Assembly (NCBI GenBank): GCA_014338405.1
Contig: JTDE01000246.1
Span: 224,962 to 288,961 of the forward strand
Length of the DNA stretch: 64,000 bases
Origin: Paragonimus skrjabini miyazakii
Taxonomy: Eukaryota > Platyhelminthes > Trematoda > Plagiorchiida > Troglotrematidae
Direction: 5' to 3'
In this document: positions 14,201 through 29,200 of the stretch, in pieces
Numbering within the stretch: the stretch's first letter is position 1
How the letters are laid out: every line of letters begins with the position of its first letter
Notes under the pieces: model-generated
The model's database searches: none
What the model was told of the DNA's origin: nothing
What the model saw: only the letters and a program-made list of their open reading frames with translations
Translations under genes and position numbers: made by a program

Positions 14201-17200
14201 GTTCATTTGTTTTTCTCTTTACCTAGGAAACACTTGCTGAAAAATGTTTTCGAAATACATTTTTACTCATATTTGTTCTTATGAAATGACCCCCACTTGG
14301 ATTATTAGCTGTTTCAATTGACTGCGTAAGAAAGTTCAGGCAAATGAAACTGAAGGCAACAGTAATTTTCAAAACATCAAGCCATCAGTCAACAGCAAAG
14401 GATGAACGGTTTGATATGTTCAATAAAACCTTGAAAAGTCCAAGATGAAGTTAAACTGTAATTTGGGTGACTTAGAATCAATGGCACAAATGACAGTCAT
14501 CTGTCAGTCATGTAGTTTACTAGGCTAGCCGTCAATTCTCGATGAAAGTCTGAAGGTTTTATCCTCAGATCCATTTGAATTATTATGTCAACAACTACTT
14601 TTGGGATCTGTTAATTCGCGTAGTGCAATAGCCGATGAGATATTGTTTTCCAAACATTTAAGCTGGAATCTTACGTGACTGGTTACTCTTGTCAACTAGA
14701 TCTTAATGTATTGAGTCCCCAGAGTGGTATTCGCCTTAGTTAGTAATAGACCTTACAGAAGGTAACTGTAAACAAGTCTTGTCTCACAAGACTATTGCAC
14801 ATGAAGAGTGGTAGTCCGCAATCCTGTTGACCTTTTTCCATGTGAATACCAATGCATACGTTATGCCTGAAGTTTATTGATTATTAACTGATAAATTTTG
14901 CTCACGGAACACAGTGAAAATTTACTAAGATCATACTGGTGCACAACTCAATAATTTCTTTAAAATGATTGAATTAAAGCCACTTTCACTAATCGAGATG
15001 GTCGTCGACTTCTGCCGGAAGTATACTTCAAAATATATCCTATGAGAATACTTAGTGGTGCGAAGTAATGTCACATTTGAGCACAGACAATTTACTCAAT
15101 CCATTCTCAGTCAGGAACCAAATGGTTTTGACAAACACGCCCACAATCGCAAATACTTAAGCCATCACTACTTCGTACTGCTGATCTTTGATTAAAATAA
15201 ACTACCTCCAAGAGTTCCTTGGATGATTCTCACATATCACGAGTTACCTTTCTGACTGCAATGCGTGGTATTTTGCTATAGGTTTTGATAAGCTTGTATG
15301 GTTTTCACACTGATTATGACTTAAAATTGATTATTAAACTCTGATTATACTTAAATATACTAAGTGGGTTATGTCAAAAGCTTGATACTAGAATTTAACA
15401 ACACTGTAACTGAAAGTCTAGGTTTCGAACTACTGTACTGTACCTTTCAGATGCTCTGTGTGTGTTCCAGATGGTATCAATTGCTTCTACCTAACCTGCA
15501 TAAACAAGGTTGTGTCAAGTGCTCTCAACACCCCGTTTGTTTCTCGAAAGTTTATTTTTCACAATATGATATCCATTCTAAACTCCCAAGCTTTGAGTTA
15601 AACAGTATCTGCCAGTATTATATTGATATATCATTGAATCAGCAATTTAACAGGCTTCATCCCCTGTGTGAAAGATCGCGGGTAATATGTACGATCTGTA
15701 ATGCGTAGGGTTAGCAGCTGGTCTAATCATATGCTCATTCGATCTCTTCATGAGTACCCAAAACGATTATGATGCGGTTCTGAACCAATTTGTATATCCA
15801 ATTAATTACATTGTTTGATCTTGAGTTGGTTAAACTAAAATTTAAATTCATGGTTTAATTTGATCAACTAGATATTTTTATCGCCAATATTTCGTATGGG
15901 ATTTATCAGTGTTAGAAGCAATTGCTATCGCCAGTCACGCATGAGGATTACTTTGAAACTCTTATTATACCAGTCAATCAACGGTTCACTGTTGTTAACG
16001 TCATTTCAATACATTTATTCTTCCAGATGGCATGATATTCACAAGTTGCTCGACAATACATCACAATGCCCGGTCGATGGACTTATAAAGGATATGCCTT
16101 CGTTGTGTATGGTAAGGTAGTCTAAGGAGAATCAGATGATTTGTTTACAGATGGTGTTCACATGTTTTCGGCGTAACTATTCGGGAATCTGATAAATATT
16201 TGTAAAAAACCAGATTTCAAAAAGTCATAGGGAATCCACAGTTTGATTTAACAGAATGACTACTCGGATCATTTGAAGGATTCCATGGGACTTGATGGGT
16301 TAGGTTGGTAACTAAGTCTAAATGTCAAATTTCTGAGCCTCTGGTGCGGTGTCGTCGCTGATCAAGTATAACACTTACAGCGTCTGGACATGCCGCCTCT
16401 ATCGCTGGTTCGAATTCAGCTGAAGATCAGATTTTTCTCAGTTGGACTCCACTATGTTCAGAAAGCGTTAAGGACTGCAGCTGAACTTGAGTTTTTATTC
16501 GTTAGCCGGATTGTATTCTTTTAAGTTTAAGTTTTACTCATGAAATAACGAGTATTTTGACCAGGATTTTGGTCTTTTCACAATATTAACCAATTGATTA
16601 ATTCCGCTCACTTCAAGAGAGAAAAAATGTACGGGTTTTCCAAACGAAAGTCTAAATTTGTACTGTAATGTATGACCTACAAAATGATTTCTATGACTAG
16701 CTTTGTATTTACAGATCTTGAAATGAAATAACACAAGTGACATCTTTTGTAATACCTTATCAGGTTTAATAGCTTTGTGGTAAAATTTAGTTCAAAATAT
16801 TCTAAACTGGCATTCAAATGATTCTGTTTAGACATCAAGGTAGCTTGTAGTTGGCTGAAATGGTAATGAAACGGAGTATGAATCCGTCGTGAGCATCTGG
16901 TTCAGAAGCCTCTGAGTTCATAATTTTGTACTAAAGAGAAAAAAGTCTTCACTTATGCGTTCTAAATTTTGCATTTGTCGGGATAAGCGTTGTTTATTTT
17001 GGATGGTGTAGTAAGTTCAGAAAGAAAGAATTATTTTATACGAAAGAGATACACAGAAGCCCACTAAAGTGTAAACATTGAAATGAGCTGGCGTAACACT
17101 ATGTGTACTGTGTACGGTCTGGGGATTCTAGAGGCATCTTAAAGCTGATTAGGAATTGCATAGGGCTGGATTCCCCTCAAGTGTGTGCTGGACAAGTACA

Positions 17201-20200
17201 TCATCCAAATTTCAGATTGATTTAGCTATGAAAACAGAATGCAGCAGTATATTATCACGGACAGGTCGTAACCGCAACAATGCCCTCTCCACATGAAAAC
17301 CTTCACGTATTACAATATAATTTCAACCAAGTGAATGTACTTTAATGGTTGATGTAGGCATGAAGTCCTTGTACAAGAGAGTTAGTTCCATTCTCAAACA
17401 CACCATATTGAGAGGCTACTCAATGCTGCTAGACCTTCTGTATCAATTGTCTTTTTGAGCAGAACGACGTTTTTAGTGGCTTGCTCTGAGTTTTGTATCC
17501 CTTTAAAGTAAAAAGCAATGCCTGGTTTTCTGTTTCCAGGTGGAAGGGAGTATATTGTTTACATCAGTTTAAACACGTTCACGTTGGGACACTCTACAGA
17601 TTCAAACCGATGTATGTCATATTTGTAGTTTCAAAAGTGACTTTATAATACGTAAACAAACTAGACGTGTGTTGAAAACATCGGGATGGCAAAGAGGTCA
17701 TTTCAGATAAATGGTCTTCCTCCAACGTCCCACATATCTCATAAAAATAATTTCATTGCATTTATTCCAATTGCTAATGTCAAGATTGTTATTCATAAGA
17801 ATTTAAATTCTTTATAATTACCCAAACTGTTCAACAACACCCATGGAAATCATACCGTTGTATTCTAGTCCTCAATAGGAATCCTAACATTCACCATAGG
17901 CTAGCCCGTAACTAACCGAATGTGACAAGCAAATGGCAAACTCTAGCAATAGTGAGACCTGAGTATGGTGAGTTTGGTCGAAAGAGACTGGTTGGAAAGT
18001 CTCCAGAATTTTAAGGAGTGCAGCTAGTTGTGACTGGTGTTCAACTTACCTTAATTAAATAAAAACGTCAATTAAATTGTGGTTTGTGAAACCCTCACGG
18101 CCAGCTAACAACAAAACGGCATTTCCCACCTCATATTGCCGATCTCCAATTAACTATGGCCATAAGGTCAAAAAATCATATGGCGTAAGTGGTCTATCAT
18201 TTGCACATTCAAAGTGACGCAACCCATTACTTTCAGCCACCACAATCGGTTGATCTGTACGACCATCAACAAAGTGCTTAGTAGGTTCTCAAAACCGGAT
18301 GAAGTCAGTGTGCATCAAACACTTGAGTTAGTCTAACTCATAACTTATAGGCAAATGTTGGAACTGAGATGCAGACACTCATCCAATAACCTAGAGGGTT
18401 GTATTGGTTACGTTTACAGAAAGTTTTGTGAGTTACCTTATTCAGCTGCTGTACCTCTGTTTAAGCCTTAATTGTTTCATCAGTAACAGCTAGTCTACAA
18501 ACGAAAAAGTACCTACAGGTGATAAGTTCGATTTCATAGAGTATACGATTCTCAGTTGACACGTTAAGATAGAAGTAACCGTCTACCACTTCCCTGGTTT
18601 TCACTAAAGAAATGATGGATCTATTTCAGCGTACAAGAAGTGGAGCACATCAACTGCAAAAAGTTTTCACTATTGTTTGATCTCAACGGATAGAGACGAC
18701 CTGCTTGTTGTAAACCGACGTTTTTTATCCCGTTTAAACTTTATCGTTTGAGACGGTTTGCATGATTACTGGTGTTCTACTTCTAATAGCTCCATCACAA
18801 GCCGTCTGGTGGTTTATGATAAATAACGGACGTCGGCCGGCAAAACGCTGATAACGATTTCTACCTTGTCGAGAATTGACCAGACAAACCTGGTTGTAAA
18901 GTATCCTTTTGAGGCCGAACATCATGATAAATCGCTGAAATAAACATTACACTACTTATGTTACACAGGTTAGCTCAGAATTGTGGCACTTATTTCATTT
19001 GTTTGCAATCCCAAGCCACCTATAACATCAATTTGTACACCCTTATTTTCAGCTTGTCTTAGATCGTTGTATCAAAGTACTGGGATCGGAAAATACTATG
19101 GATCATGAGGTCAGTAAAATCGCTTGTGCGGTTGAGCTATATCAAATCGTTTTTTATATACTTAAAGAGTCCAAGGCTGTTTTTTCTATGTGGTTATCCT
19201 TTTCTAAAACGCTTAGATATAATGATTGTGCACCGTTTGCTGACGAGTGTCTTCTTGTCTGACGAATGAACGGACTACTGCCTTATACACAAGAGTCATC
19301 ACATAGTGCATTCAACACAGAACATGACGTACTCGTGGGAGTTAACAGCTCATTCGCGACCTATCCATGTTACTTTCCATAGATTCTTTGGTGGTTGTAG
19401 ACATACAGTTGATCAAAAAGTGAACAGAGCTGCATGTGGCTGCTAGCCCGTGCAAATTCATAGTTCATATAGAACACATCGGCCTTGATCAGAGATGCTA
19501 CACGTTTGTGTTCGTGCACCGGCTGACTATCCGCTTTCTTAGGGTGTTTGATGAATGTACCGTTTCAGTGCTCAGCAACAGTGTTGATGGTTTTAATCTG
19601 CAATTACTTGGGAAAATCTGCCAGAGAGGTCCATTCCATGGATCACTTGGTAGATTTCATGGCATATTGGAGTAGTTGATCACTAAGTAAAAATATGAGG
19701 CTCTTGAGTTTCTGTCTTGGCTTTGTATATGAATGGATCCGCTACATGCCTTTTAGGGACCTGCGATTTGTATAACTTGCGCGAACTCAGTCAAGGTCAA
19801 GATTTTCAACAATTGGATGCGTTACACAGTTGTTGTTATCGTTTGTTAGTATCTGTGTCACTTTAAGGATCTTTGGCAAATAATGGTCATCCGTTCAGTC
19901 AATATTTTTCAATCGACGTTGCGTGTAGCCTATATTAGTTAGGCTAGTTTGAAAGAATTCAAGTGAGTTCGACGTTGTAACTGATAAATCTTAAAAATTT
20001 GATGGTCGACATAGATGTGAAGGACAGATTGTTGAATACGAAAATTTAGTGAAAAAGTATGCCTAGTAAGATTTCAGGATAAGCAATTCACTTATGATAT
20101 TTCTGCGTGAAACTGCTTCAGACCATATATACATTGTTGATTAGAGGTGAGTTGGACTTCTTTGAATACACCGTCAAGGGTTTGGGCTATGAAAACAGTA

Positions 20201-23200
20201 GCCATTAATAGCAAGAGTGACCGGCCATAACTACCGGTTTATTTGGTCCACTACAACAACAACATAGTACGGTCATCGGTGCAGTAATTTATATCAAATG
20301 TGAGCCATCTCAATAAAAAACTATAAGAAAGATAAACTTGACCGTTTTGGAGAAAAGTTTCACCGATTGTGCTGTTCATTTCGCTGTGCAGTAGTGCTAT
20401 TGTGTTCAGTCGGAATAAGTAGTGAGGAATGTGTAGGTCAGTATAAATGTACTTAGGCTGGAGAATCGTCAATAATCGACAAAGGTCTACCAGGCAAGTC
20501 TAGAAAGGGAGTACTGTGTTCCTCAAGTCTGATCCGTGCCAGCTGAAAAGCTATAACTGCTTGCCCAATTAACGCTAGACGGGCACCGGAGGTTTCCCTG
20601 ACCATTTCCCACCTACAGCCTACGTCAGCTAAATCATATGCTTAATCAAAAATTATCATCTTGTGCCATTCACGATGTATACGTAAGTTGATCAAAAATG
20701 TACCAACTTTTGAACAAACAACACTGAGCTCTTTTTAAAAAAACTCATCTTCAGATTCTGTATGATTTCACTATACTACAACGGCCGGTTGAACCGAACG
20801 AACCACTACCCAAAGATCCAATGCGACGCATCAAAGTGAGTCCTCTACTGATGTTTACTTTGAACATCCTTTGAGCGAAACTTTCCGATTCAAAAATTTA
20901 AAAATAATCTTAGTCATCACAAACTTAGCTATACGAATAACCGTAGAACTGTTTGATAAACATCGAAAGCAGAAGTAGTCAGAACAAAATCAGTTTATCA
21001 CGTCGTTTATATCTTCTGGGAAATGTCGTCTGGCACTGCCGCTGTAACACTTTGGCCCGTTCGGAATGTCAATGAGAAATGCGTGTAAAGTGGTCGAATT
21101 CGTGATTGTACACACCAATGTATTTCAGTAGAAGAATAGTGTTACGACTAGATCTGAACTAGGTTGTTAAATGTAACCAATCCCCAACAGCTTTATTCTA
21201 ACTGATCAACTGCTTGCCTAACGTACTCTTCACAGTGACCGTTAATTTATTACCGAAAATGTTTGTTAGCTGTTTTCTTGGCCTGTAACCCTGTATACAA
21301 CATTAGGATGTGCGCTTGCTCGTGCGGACAATTGCGCCTTCACTTTGTGCGCTCAACTACACAAGACTCTTTTATAAATAGTATACATTCGCAAAAACTT
21401 TTCTGTCTCATCGAAGCTGATGAAAAAATCGCGAATATTTTACAAATTTACAAATTTCAATCCCTGATTAAACGCTTGGGTTCAGCTTATCAGGCAGTCA
21501 CACAGAACAGTGAATTCATACCGCTCACAGCAAAGAAAGCGTCCAGATGAGCAAGTCTAAAGGGTGACCTATGTTCAAAAAACTTACATAGCGTACAAGA
21601 AATATGAATCAGCCAGGTTATATGAATAATGTGTCGTATTATCCCGTTAGAATACTATTTTTCTTATGAATTCCTTAACTAAAATCCAGGGAACTGGTTT
21701 CCAGATTGTTAGTGTAACAGGATGCAGACTGATTCCTTTCCGAAGTGCGTTCCCAGTTGTCCAAACTGCTATCAGTCCAACACTGGATGTTTTAATTGAA
21801 GAGCGATTCGAAACTCTGTTCAAAACATCCAATAGCAGGAAGAACCAGCAGAACCGTTCACACTATATTGTTCTCGTCAATGAATAACAGTATCCAGACG
21901 CAAACATCAAGCCGAGCTACACGTTCCTGCATCCAACGAAAATGATGACACTTATGAAGTGACTTATTTACGATATTATTTTCAATTCCACTATTTCACT
22001 CATGATGTACCCTTACGAATTTTTGCATTCTTATCGAAAATATATTATGATGCAGTGACATACAAACAGAGGATACCTGTGAGCTCGTTTGAGGCTGTTA
22101 ACTTCAATTTTTAATTGTCACGAATCATTCGGAAAACTGTGTTCTAACGGTAGAATGAATTCATGTGCCCTTGTGAAAGCATGACTGTTGCGTCAGTATG
22201 TGGCTGTTCCTGATTAGTCTGCTAACGTTTTCGATTCTGGATGTACAACGAACCTCAGCTGCATTAGAGCCAGTGCATACATAATCCTGATAGAAAATAT
22301 TCAACTGTCAATGAGTGGCACCTGGTTGAATCAACATAAAATCCTAAACACATCAAGGCCTTCACTTCACTCCGTACTTTACGCGGTAAACAAATTCGCA
22401 AAACATTTGTTAAGACCATTTAAGTACATACAGGGTACCATTAGCATGTAATTTAAAAGTGCAGTTCATGAAGTAGATTGTTCATATTCAACTCCTGATG
22501 ATAAGTATATTGGGCAAAGTGGTTAACTGTTTCATATGTATTCTTCAATTCCTTTGATACTGTGATACAAACTGAACGTCACTGACGTAGTAGAAACATT
22601 AAAGATGGTGCTCTGTGTGTGGGACTGCACAGAAAAGTAGGTAGAAGTCGACAAGCGAACTAAAAAATAGGAGCACAACGTGAATTGTAGAAAATATCTG
22701 TTAGTCTGTCATTTGTTATTTAATGGGGAAAGTGATGTTACTTACAGCATTAGTCAAACAATTACAGCGAACAATGTGGTAGAACAGATATCTGAAACAT
22801 TACGCATCCGTTATAAGTTTACTGAATTTCTCTGAGTTAACTGACCACAATGCCATAGCAAATAAATCCCGTAATACATATAATCTGGTGAAATCACACG
22901 TCTGTATAAACGGAAAAACGTAGATAGCCAAATTATATTTGTGATAAAATCAGAAATTCATGCAACTTACTGGCATCCAATAAAGCATATTCTTAACCTG
23001 TTTCTATAACGACTTGATCAGTTCAATATGATATAGACAGGAAATAAAATGAGATTTCTTACACAGCAAATCGTTTCTTTCTATTACATTGCTATAAACT
23101 GTTTATATTGACCGTTTTCCTTGCTTTGTTTGACAGCTGATGGTGGAACTGCAACGCAAGGAATTACTCACACATCCGTTATGTACCGCCTACCTGCAGA

Positions 23201-26200
23201 GAAAATGGTAACAACTAAATATAATGGAGCATTTTTATCGACCTAGAAACTCTGTCTTGTTGTAGTCAAGCCGTTACAGTATCTGTTGTCAGTTGATAAT
23301 TAATGATAGTCATTCAAGTGCTTGTGATGACCTATTTGGAGCCAATGGTTATCCCCTGTCATTATGTGGGAACAAAGCAATGCCGCTTGCTCTTCGTTGA
23401 ATGACATACATGGTTTGTCAAGTATTCTGTTCAGACCTGTCATATACCTCAACAATTGGTAAACTACAACTTTGTACAAAGATAGCGTAGCAGGTCAAAT
23501 CCACATTGTTTGACCGTTTGACTGTGCGTAATTCTAAGAAACTCATTGCACATCTGTCCATGAGGTGATTCCTTAGTTGAAAGTCGTGTTTATTAGATCA
23601 TAAATGTGGTATCAGGAGGTGGAAAACAAATGTTATACATAACATCCAGTTCAGGTGTCGTAGCCAGATTAAGCTTCGGTGTATTGTCAAACGAAAACGC
23701 CTCTTGAGCATCTGGTTGTTCATCACGAACTATTGATAAATGTCTTCCCAAAGCAAAGTTGAAAATCCACTTGTTGAGCTCTGTATGTTACTGGTAATAT
23801 GTTAATCCAATCAAGAAACTGTAAGCCTCGGCAATAAGATTGGCTTTGAATGGTTTCACACATCTGTTGCCGCTCTGTTACAGGTTCAAGTTCACTCGTA
23901 GTTAATGAGATACTTTCTGGTAGTCTGATTCGACAAATCGATTATTCGATGACCGTGAATGCCTTCATATTGCCTAATGAAGAGCACCAAAATGAAATGT
24001 TTCTGAGAAGCGGCGGCTAGGTGCAGACATTTTTCTGCTCACCAGTAATTGTTATTCAACGATCGTCATCGGCTCTGAATAGCTCAACACTGGTTCGTGA
24101 ACTATAAGGAAGCCGGTAGCTTTTTATCACTCTAGGATTATCTAATGCTTTCTCTGAGATCACTTAGGCATTTAGACAAGCCTGGTCATTTTTGAGATGT
24201 ATATATAAGAATAAATTAGAATATGATTTTGTTCTCGTTTGAGCAATCTTTTAGTCCACAGCCATAATAACTGTTATAAACAAACGGCTTTTTTTTACAA
24301 AGAACATAACTATGTCGCCGGTTGTGTTGCCTACAATCAGTTGTGTCTAAAAAGGCAGTCAACATTGAGTGAAACTAAGCTTTCTTACTCTCCACCATCA
24401 TCGTTGCTGTTAAGCATCGTTAAACTACATATTCACAGGTATTTTTTTTAACCCAATTATTGTACTCTATATTGATAAAGGCAAACATACGGAAAATGGA
24501 TCCAGCTGTGTGTCACGATGTATTATGCAATCCTGCTAGCTGCAATTACTAGTCTGGTGCTGTCACACAGCCCCATACGCCACGTTGAAACCTTGGATAA
24601 ACTTATACCATGTGCAGATTTGGTAAGTTATGAAACTATCTCCCAGTGACGAGCGTATGTAATTGTTTTTATTGACTGGTGGTTTATTTTTTTAATCGTG
24701 ATATCTGCATTCATATTCAGTTTTCGGTTAACCACGTTTGAAGAGAACACTTGACTGGATATTTGTTCCCAGTTGAGCACATCCGCGATGCATAGCTTTG
24801 TCTCTGCATGGACATGAGCATCGGTTTATGGTCTCATAAGACAGCCATGTTGGTTAATGCACCACCCATCACGTATTAGGTACAACCGCAATATAATGTC
24901 TAAACGCTCAGTCACTTTTACCGTTGGGCAGCGCTCCTCAACGTGCTTGAACATTCGTGAAATTAATGAGCAGTTCGAATCCGGAGCTCTGGTTACTTTA
25001 ACTGGTTAACTTTAACAAGAGCTAAATTCGAGTTCAGTGTCATCTTCTTTGAACGGTTGACTGGAAAGTCTACGTTCGTTTTGAAGGTTACAGATAAAGG
25101 GGAGTGGCGTTCGAATTGTAGGGACTAAATCTTCAACCATTCACCATAATGCTTGAGGTTTGTTTACTTTGGTACTCATAGCTGTTCATCTATTTAGTAT
25201 AAAGCTAAAATGATGCATAACTCGTGTTGGATTATATCGTTAGGTATCAAAGATTCCGAAGTATGTTTATCTAATAGAAAAATCGATCTTTTTAATATTT
25301 GACGATGCAATTATTTTGAGTGTCACTGAATGAGCCCGGATAGGCAAAATTCAGGGTTGTCAGATATGGTGATGCAATGCGTCTTTGAAAAACTTTATCC
25401 ATTTGGATTCATTTTTTTTAGCTGGCCCATATGGTAATTGACCACAGAGAATGTTATCCATCCTACAGTGACATACCAAGAGAACTGTAAGAAGTGTAAA
25501 TTCATTATACTATTTTAATAAATTTGACAATTTTGCCCCTTACGACTCTAAACACGAGCTTCCCGTACGATAACCACTGAAAGCTTGCACTAACAAGCAA
25601 CATTGTGGTCTTTTTCTATTCCGCGACCTTAGTTCCACAGAACACCACTGCATCTGCTTGTGTTCTCCACGATGGCTTCTGTAGTCCTCATTTTGACCGG
25701 ATTGGATCTGGTCATCAAGATGTGGCAACTGATCACACAGGTGAGCACATTTTCTGTATACGGAATAGAGGCGTTGATTATGGAATCAAATCATGCAAAC
25801 CGTAACATACTGAATGTCAGGGTAACACAGTGATGCTATACTCAACAAACAAAATTATTTTTTCCACTACATTCTCTTAATGACGAATTACAAAAGAACA
25901 TTCCTTGTACAATGCTAGTTTGAACATATCTGTCCGACGAATACTTATCATAATGGCGATTGCCTCTAGACTGTATGTAACTGTATGTAACTCATTACAG
26001 TGTTAACGAAAGATTAGAAGTTTTCACTATGAATTTGATTGTCATAAGTTCGAGTAGAATTTTTATTTTAAAAGCCTACATATAAGGAAGATTCTATATG
26101 CCAGGTAGCACGGTGTAGTACGTTACATTTATGTTTACACTTGAAGTCAATGATTCTGGTAATGATAACCACAACAATATTATTAACGACTAACATAACG

Positions 26201-29200
26201 ATTATTTGAGATCGCCTTGCACATTCGTGAATTCTTCCTGATGTAGTATACTCTTTAGAATAGATTGAGCCTATTCAGTGAGTGTTAGTAATGTTTATAA
26301 GGGATCACCTTGTCCCTATCTACTAGCTTATATGTTATTTTAACCGAGATGAGTATATATTGGCTGATTACAGTGAGACGGAATATTGTTTTACCGTACA
26401 CGGCAGTTCAAAGAGGGTTGTACATGCAGAAATCTTACATGAAACACTGAAGTTCCCAAGGCTGTTGTTCAATTAAATGTCGCCAGATGTTTCTAAATAT
26501 GAGAAAAGTAGACGTATAATGCATGTATGATTAAAATTGAACCTAGTTGCTTTGGTTTGGTTTAGTTCCTTCAATTGAATTAACAAGATTTTGGTCATTT
26601 TTGTTCTGACAGAGAAGCAGCTTACTTTGCTGTTTTATTTGTTACAGTTTACATTAGAAAACCTTTACAGCAAAGTATCGTTTTGATGAAAAGATAAGAA
26701 ACTAGAAAAATGAGCTGTTATGGCGGTCACTTTGCTGAGATGAACTGTATAGTATGATTGCTAAAATCTTTATACATTTCGCGGTACTGTAAGTACAAAA
26801 CCATTTTGACCTAACGTACACGCTGCTATGAATTTCGGCTATGTGATTCAAAGCAGGTGACTTACCAGGTCAATCAAACATCCTTTTATTGCAGCCGAAT
26901 AGTCAGAAGAGCAAATCACTCTCTTTAGTGATTCCTCATCGACAGAATTAGGCCCATGAGTGAAAAAAATTAACACACCAAACAACTTTCATATCCAAAG
27001 ACAACGGTCAAGGTTCTCGTGAGACGGAAACATTCTGATAGTTGAGGCGATTGTTTAACGAGTAACGTGACCTGTGCTATTTGTCATAATACCTACATTC
27101 AAACGATTTGAATCCCTTAGCTTCTGACATTTTTACCCACCAATGCTTACATTTATATGAGTCCACATGGCTGGATTTTACAAACAAACTTAGGCCCAAA
27201 GTGCTTGGTTCCCTTTACTCTGGTAGTAACTGGCTCATTTCAGGCATCAGTTAACGTGCGATAACCAGTGTCCAGAAACCTATTGATCTGACGAAGAAAC
27301 TTCAAAAATTTGTATCAAACTAACGCCTGTTCCTAAGCAATGAAACAAGGCAAAGCAGTCAGTGACGCTGAGCAATTCCATTTGGTATTTTTGAAGATCG
27401 AGTCTTATTTTATAGACACGAACCGAAACGACTTTGTTGGTTTCAGAAGTTCCGTTTTTTCTGTTTATCGGCTCAATATCGACTTAATATCTGGGACCGA
27501 CTTGCTCTAGCAGCTGGTTTTTACTGGTTGTTATGTTTAGCGCATCATTTGTTGATCGTTAATTGAACAAGTCGTCCACGTTACTACCTTTGTAATATGT
27601 TCGTCAGCTTGTTTTTCTGTGTGACAAAAATTTGTAGTCAATGTCGTCCGTGGATTCCCTTGCAATAGTGTCATCCAACTACTTTTCTAACGTAATGCCA
27701 GCTAGATTGACAACTGCCAAAACGACTAACTCAGATAGAGTACAACGTTCGTTTGTGTTCATTCAGGTCCTGATTCAACTGTTCTATGCTGCTTGTACAA
27801 AAATCCAAAACTGTTGGTTAGTGTTTCTGTTGACTTATCTGGTGGTTGACGTATCGCTATACTCCTGACTCATTTAACGTGAACTGTGATATGAGAACCG
27901 TCTATCGGAATATAGTCAGGGACTTGGTCATTCCAACAAGCCGGTATCACTGGTATCTTTGTAGATGGTTTGACCCTCATCCGAATGCTTTTCCGTCAGT
28001 ATAAATCTTTACAAAGAACGTCAGTGTATCTGACAGACGGTTAATTTATTCATTCTACCGGATATTGCGTTATAGATGAGTTCGTTAAAATACGTACGAA
28101 AGCACATTCAATAATAAGGTGTCTCCGAGCTAGACTTTTGTTGTACCACAATAAAAACTTCGTCGAAGCGACGTCTGTTATAATAGTGCTACAGTGTATT
28201 ATTTTTCACTCTGAAAATTTAAGATTTACACTTGCATTCCTCAGTATGTTCATCGTTTATTCAAGTTGTGTTCCTACACTGCATCTCACATCTGCATTGC
28301 ACAGCGCCTCGAATACTTCAAAGACTGGAATAATTATTTGGAATTTGTACTCAACGCGCTAGCCATGACCTACTCGGCGCTTGGCCTCGCTGGGCATCTG
28401 GACCATCATCATGTAGGACTTGGGGTGTTTGTCATGTTTTTGGCCTGGTTCAACTTTTTGCTACAGATGATGCGGTAGGTCTAATATTGGACTAACGTTT
28501 TCTTGCTTTATACCTACGTTTAACTGGCTACGACACACTGACTGACTGAAGTTGTTGATAGCTGAATCACAGTAAGGAACTGTATAAACTGCTGTCAGCC
28601 GTACTGATTAGTCTTTTGATTTCCAACTGCAAGGTATCTTCAATGCGGGAAGATCAGATATAGACCTTGCGGTATTTTCTGCAGAATTCTTTCAAAGTGT
28701 GACTTCGGCTAACCTCATGCATATTCGCATCAAGGAAGTTTGTATTTTTCCTATTTATGCGTTCATACCATTTTTCGCAGTGTCAGACTTTGTGAATGAC
28801 TAGTACTTATTCAACATTGAATACATATTCGCTGGTTGTCATTACATGATTCATCAAACTATTGAACTCTTATGAAACGCTGTAGATTTTATGAACTGAG
28901 CGAGCCCTCTATCTTAAAACCACTTATTGGTTCAATGCTTAAAGATTCAGAATATATCAACCAAGCTTATCTGTACGCAAAAATAATCTATATGTTGTAC
29001 TGCAAGTTTCGTGAAGTCAGCGTGTTAGAATGTTCTTATACTTATGTCATCAGTTGAAATTCATAGAAGAGTCGCTGTATCTTCTTTTGAAACTAGTGAG
29101 TAAACTGATCATTACACTAGAGTGAATATAACTCAACATTTGCATATGAAGAGTTAATTGTGCAGTTGTCACCACGATTACCTCATGAATGCGTAGCCAG

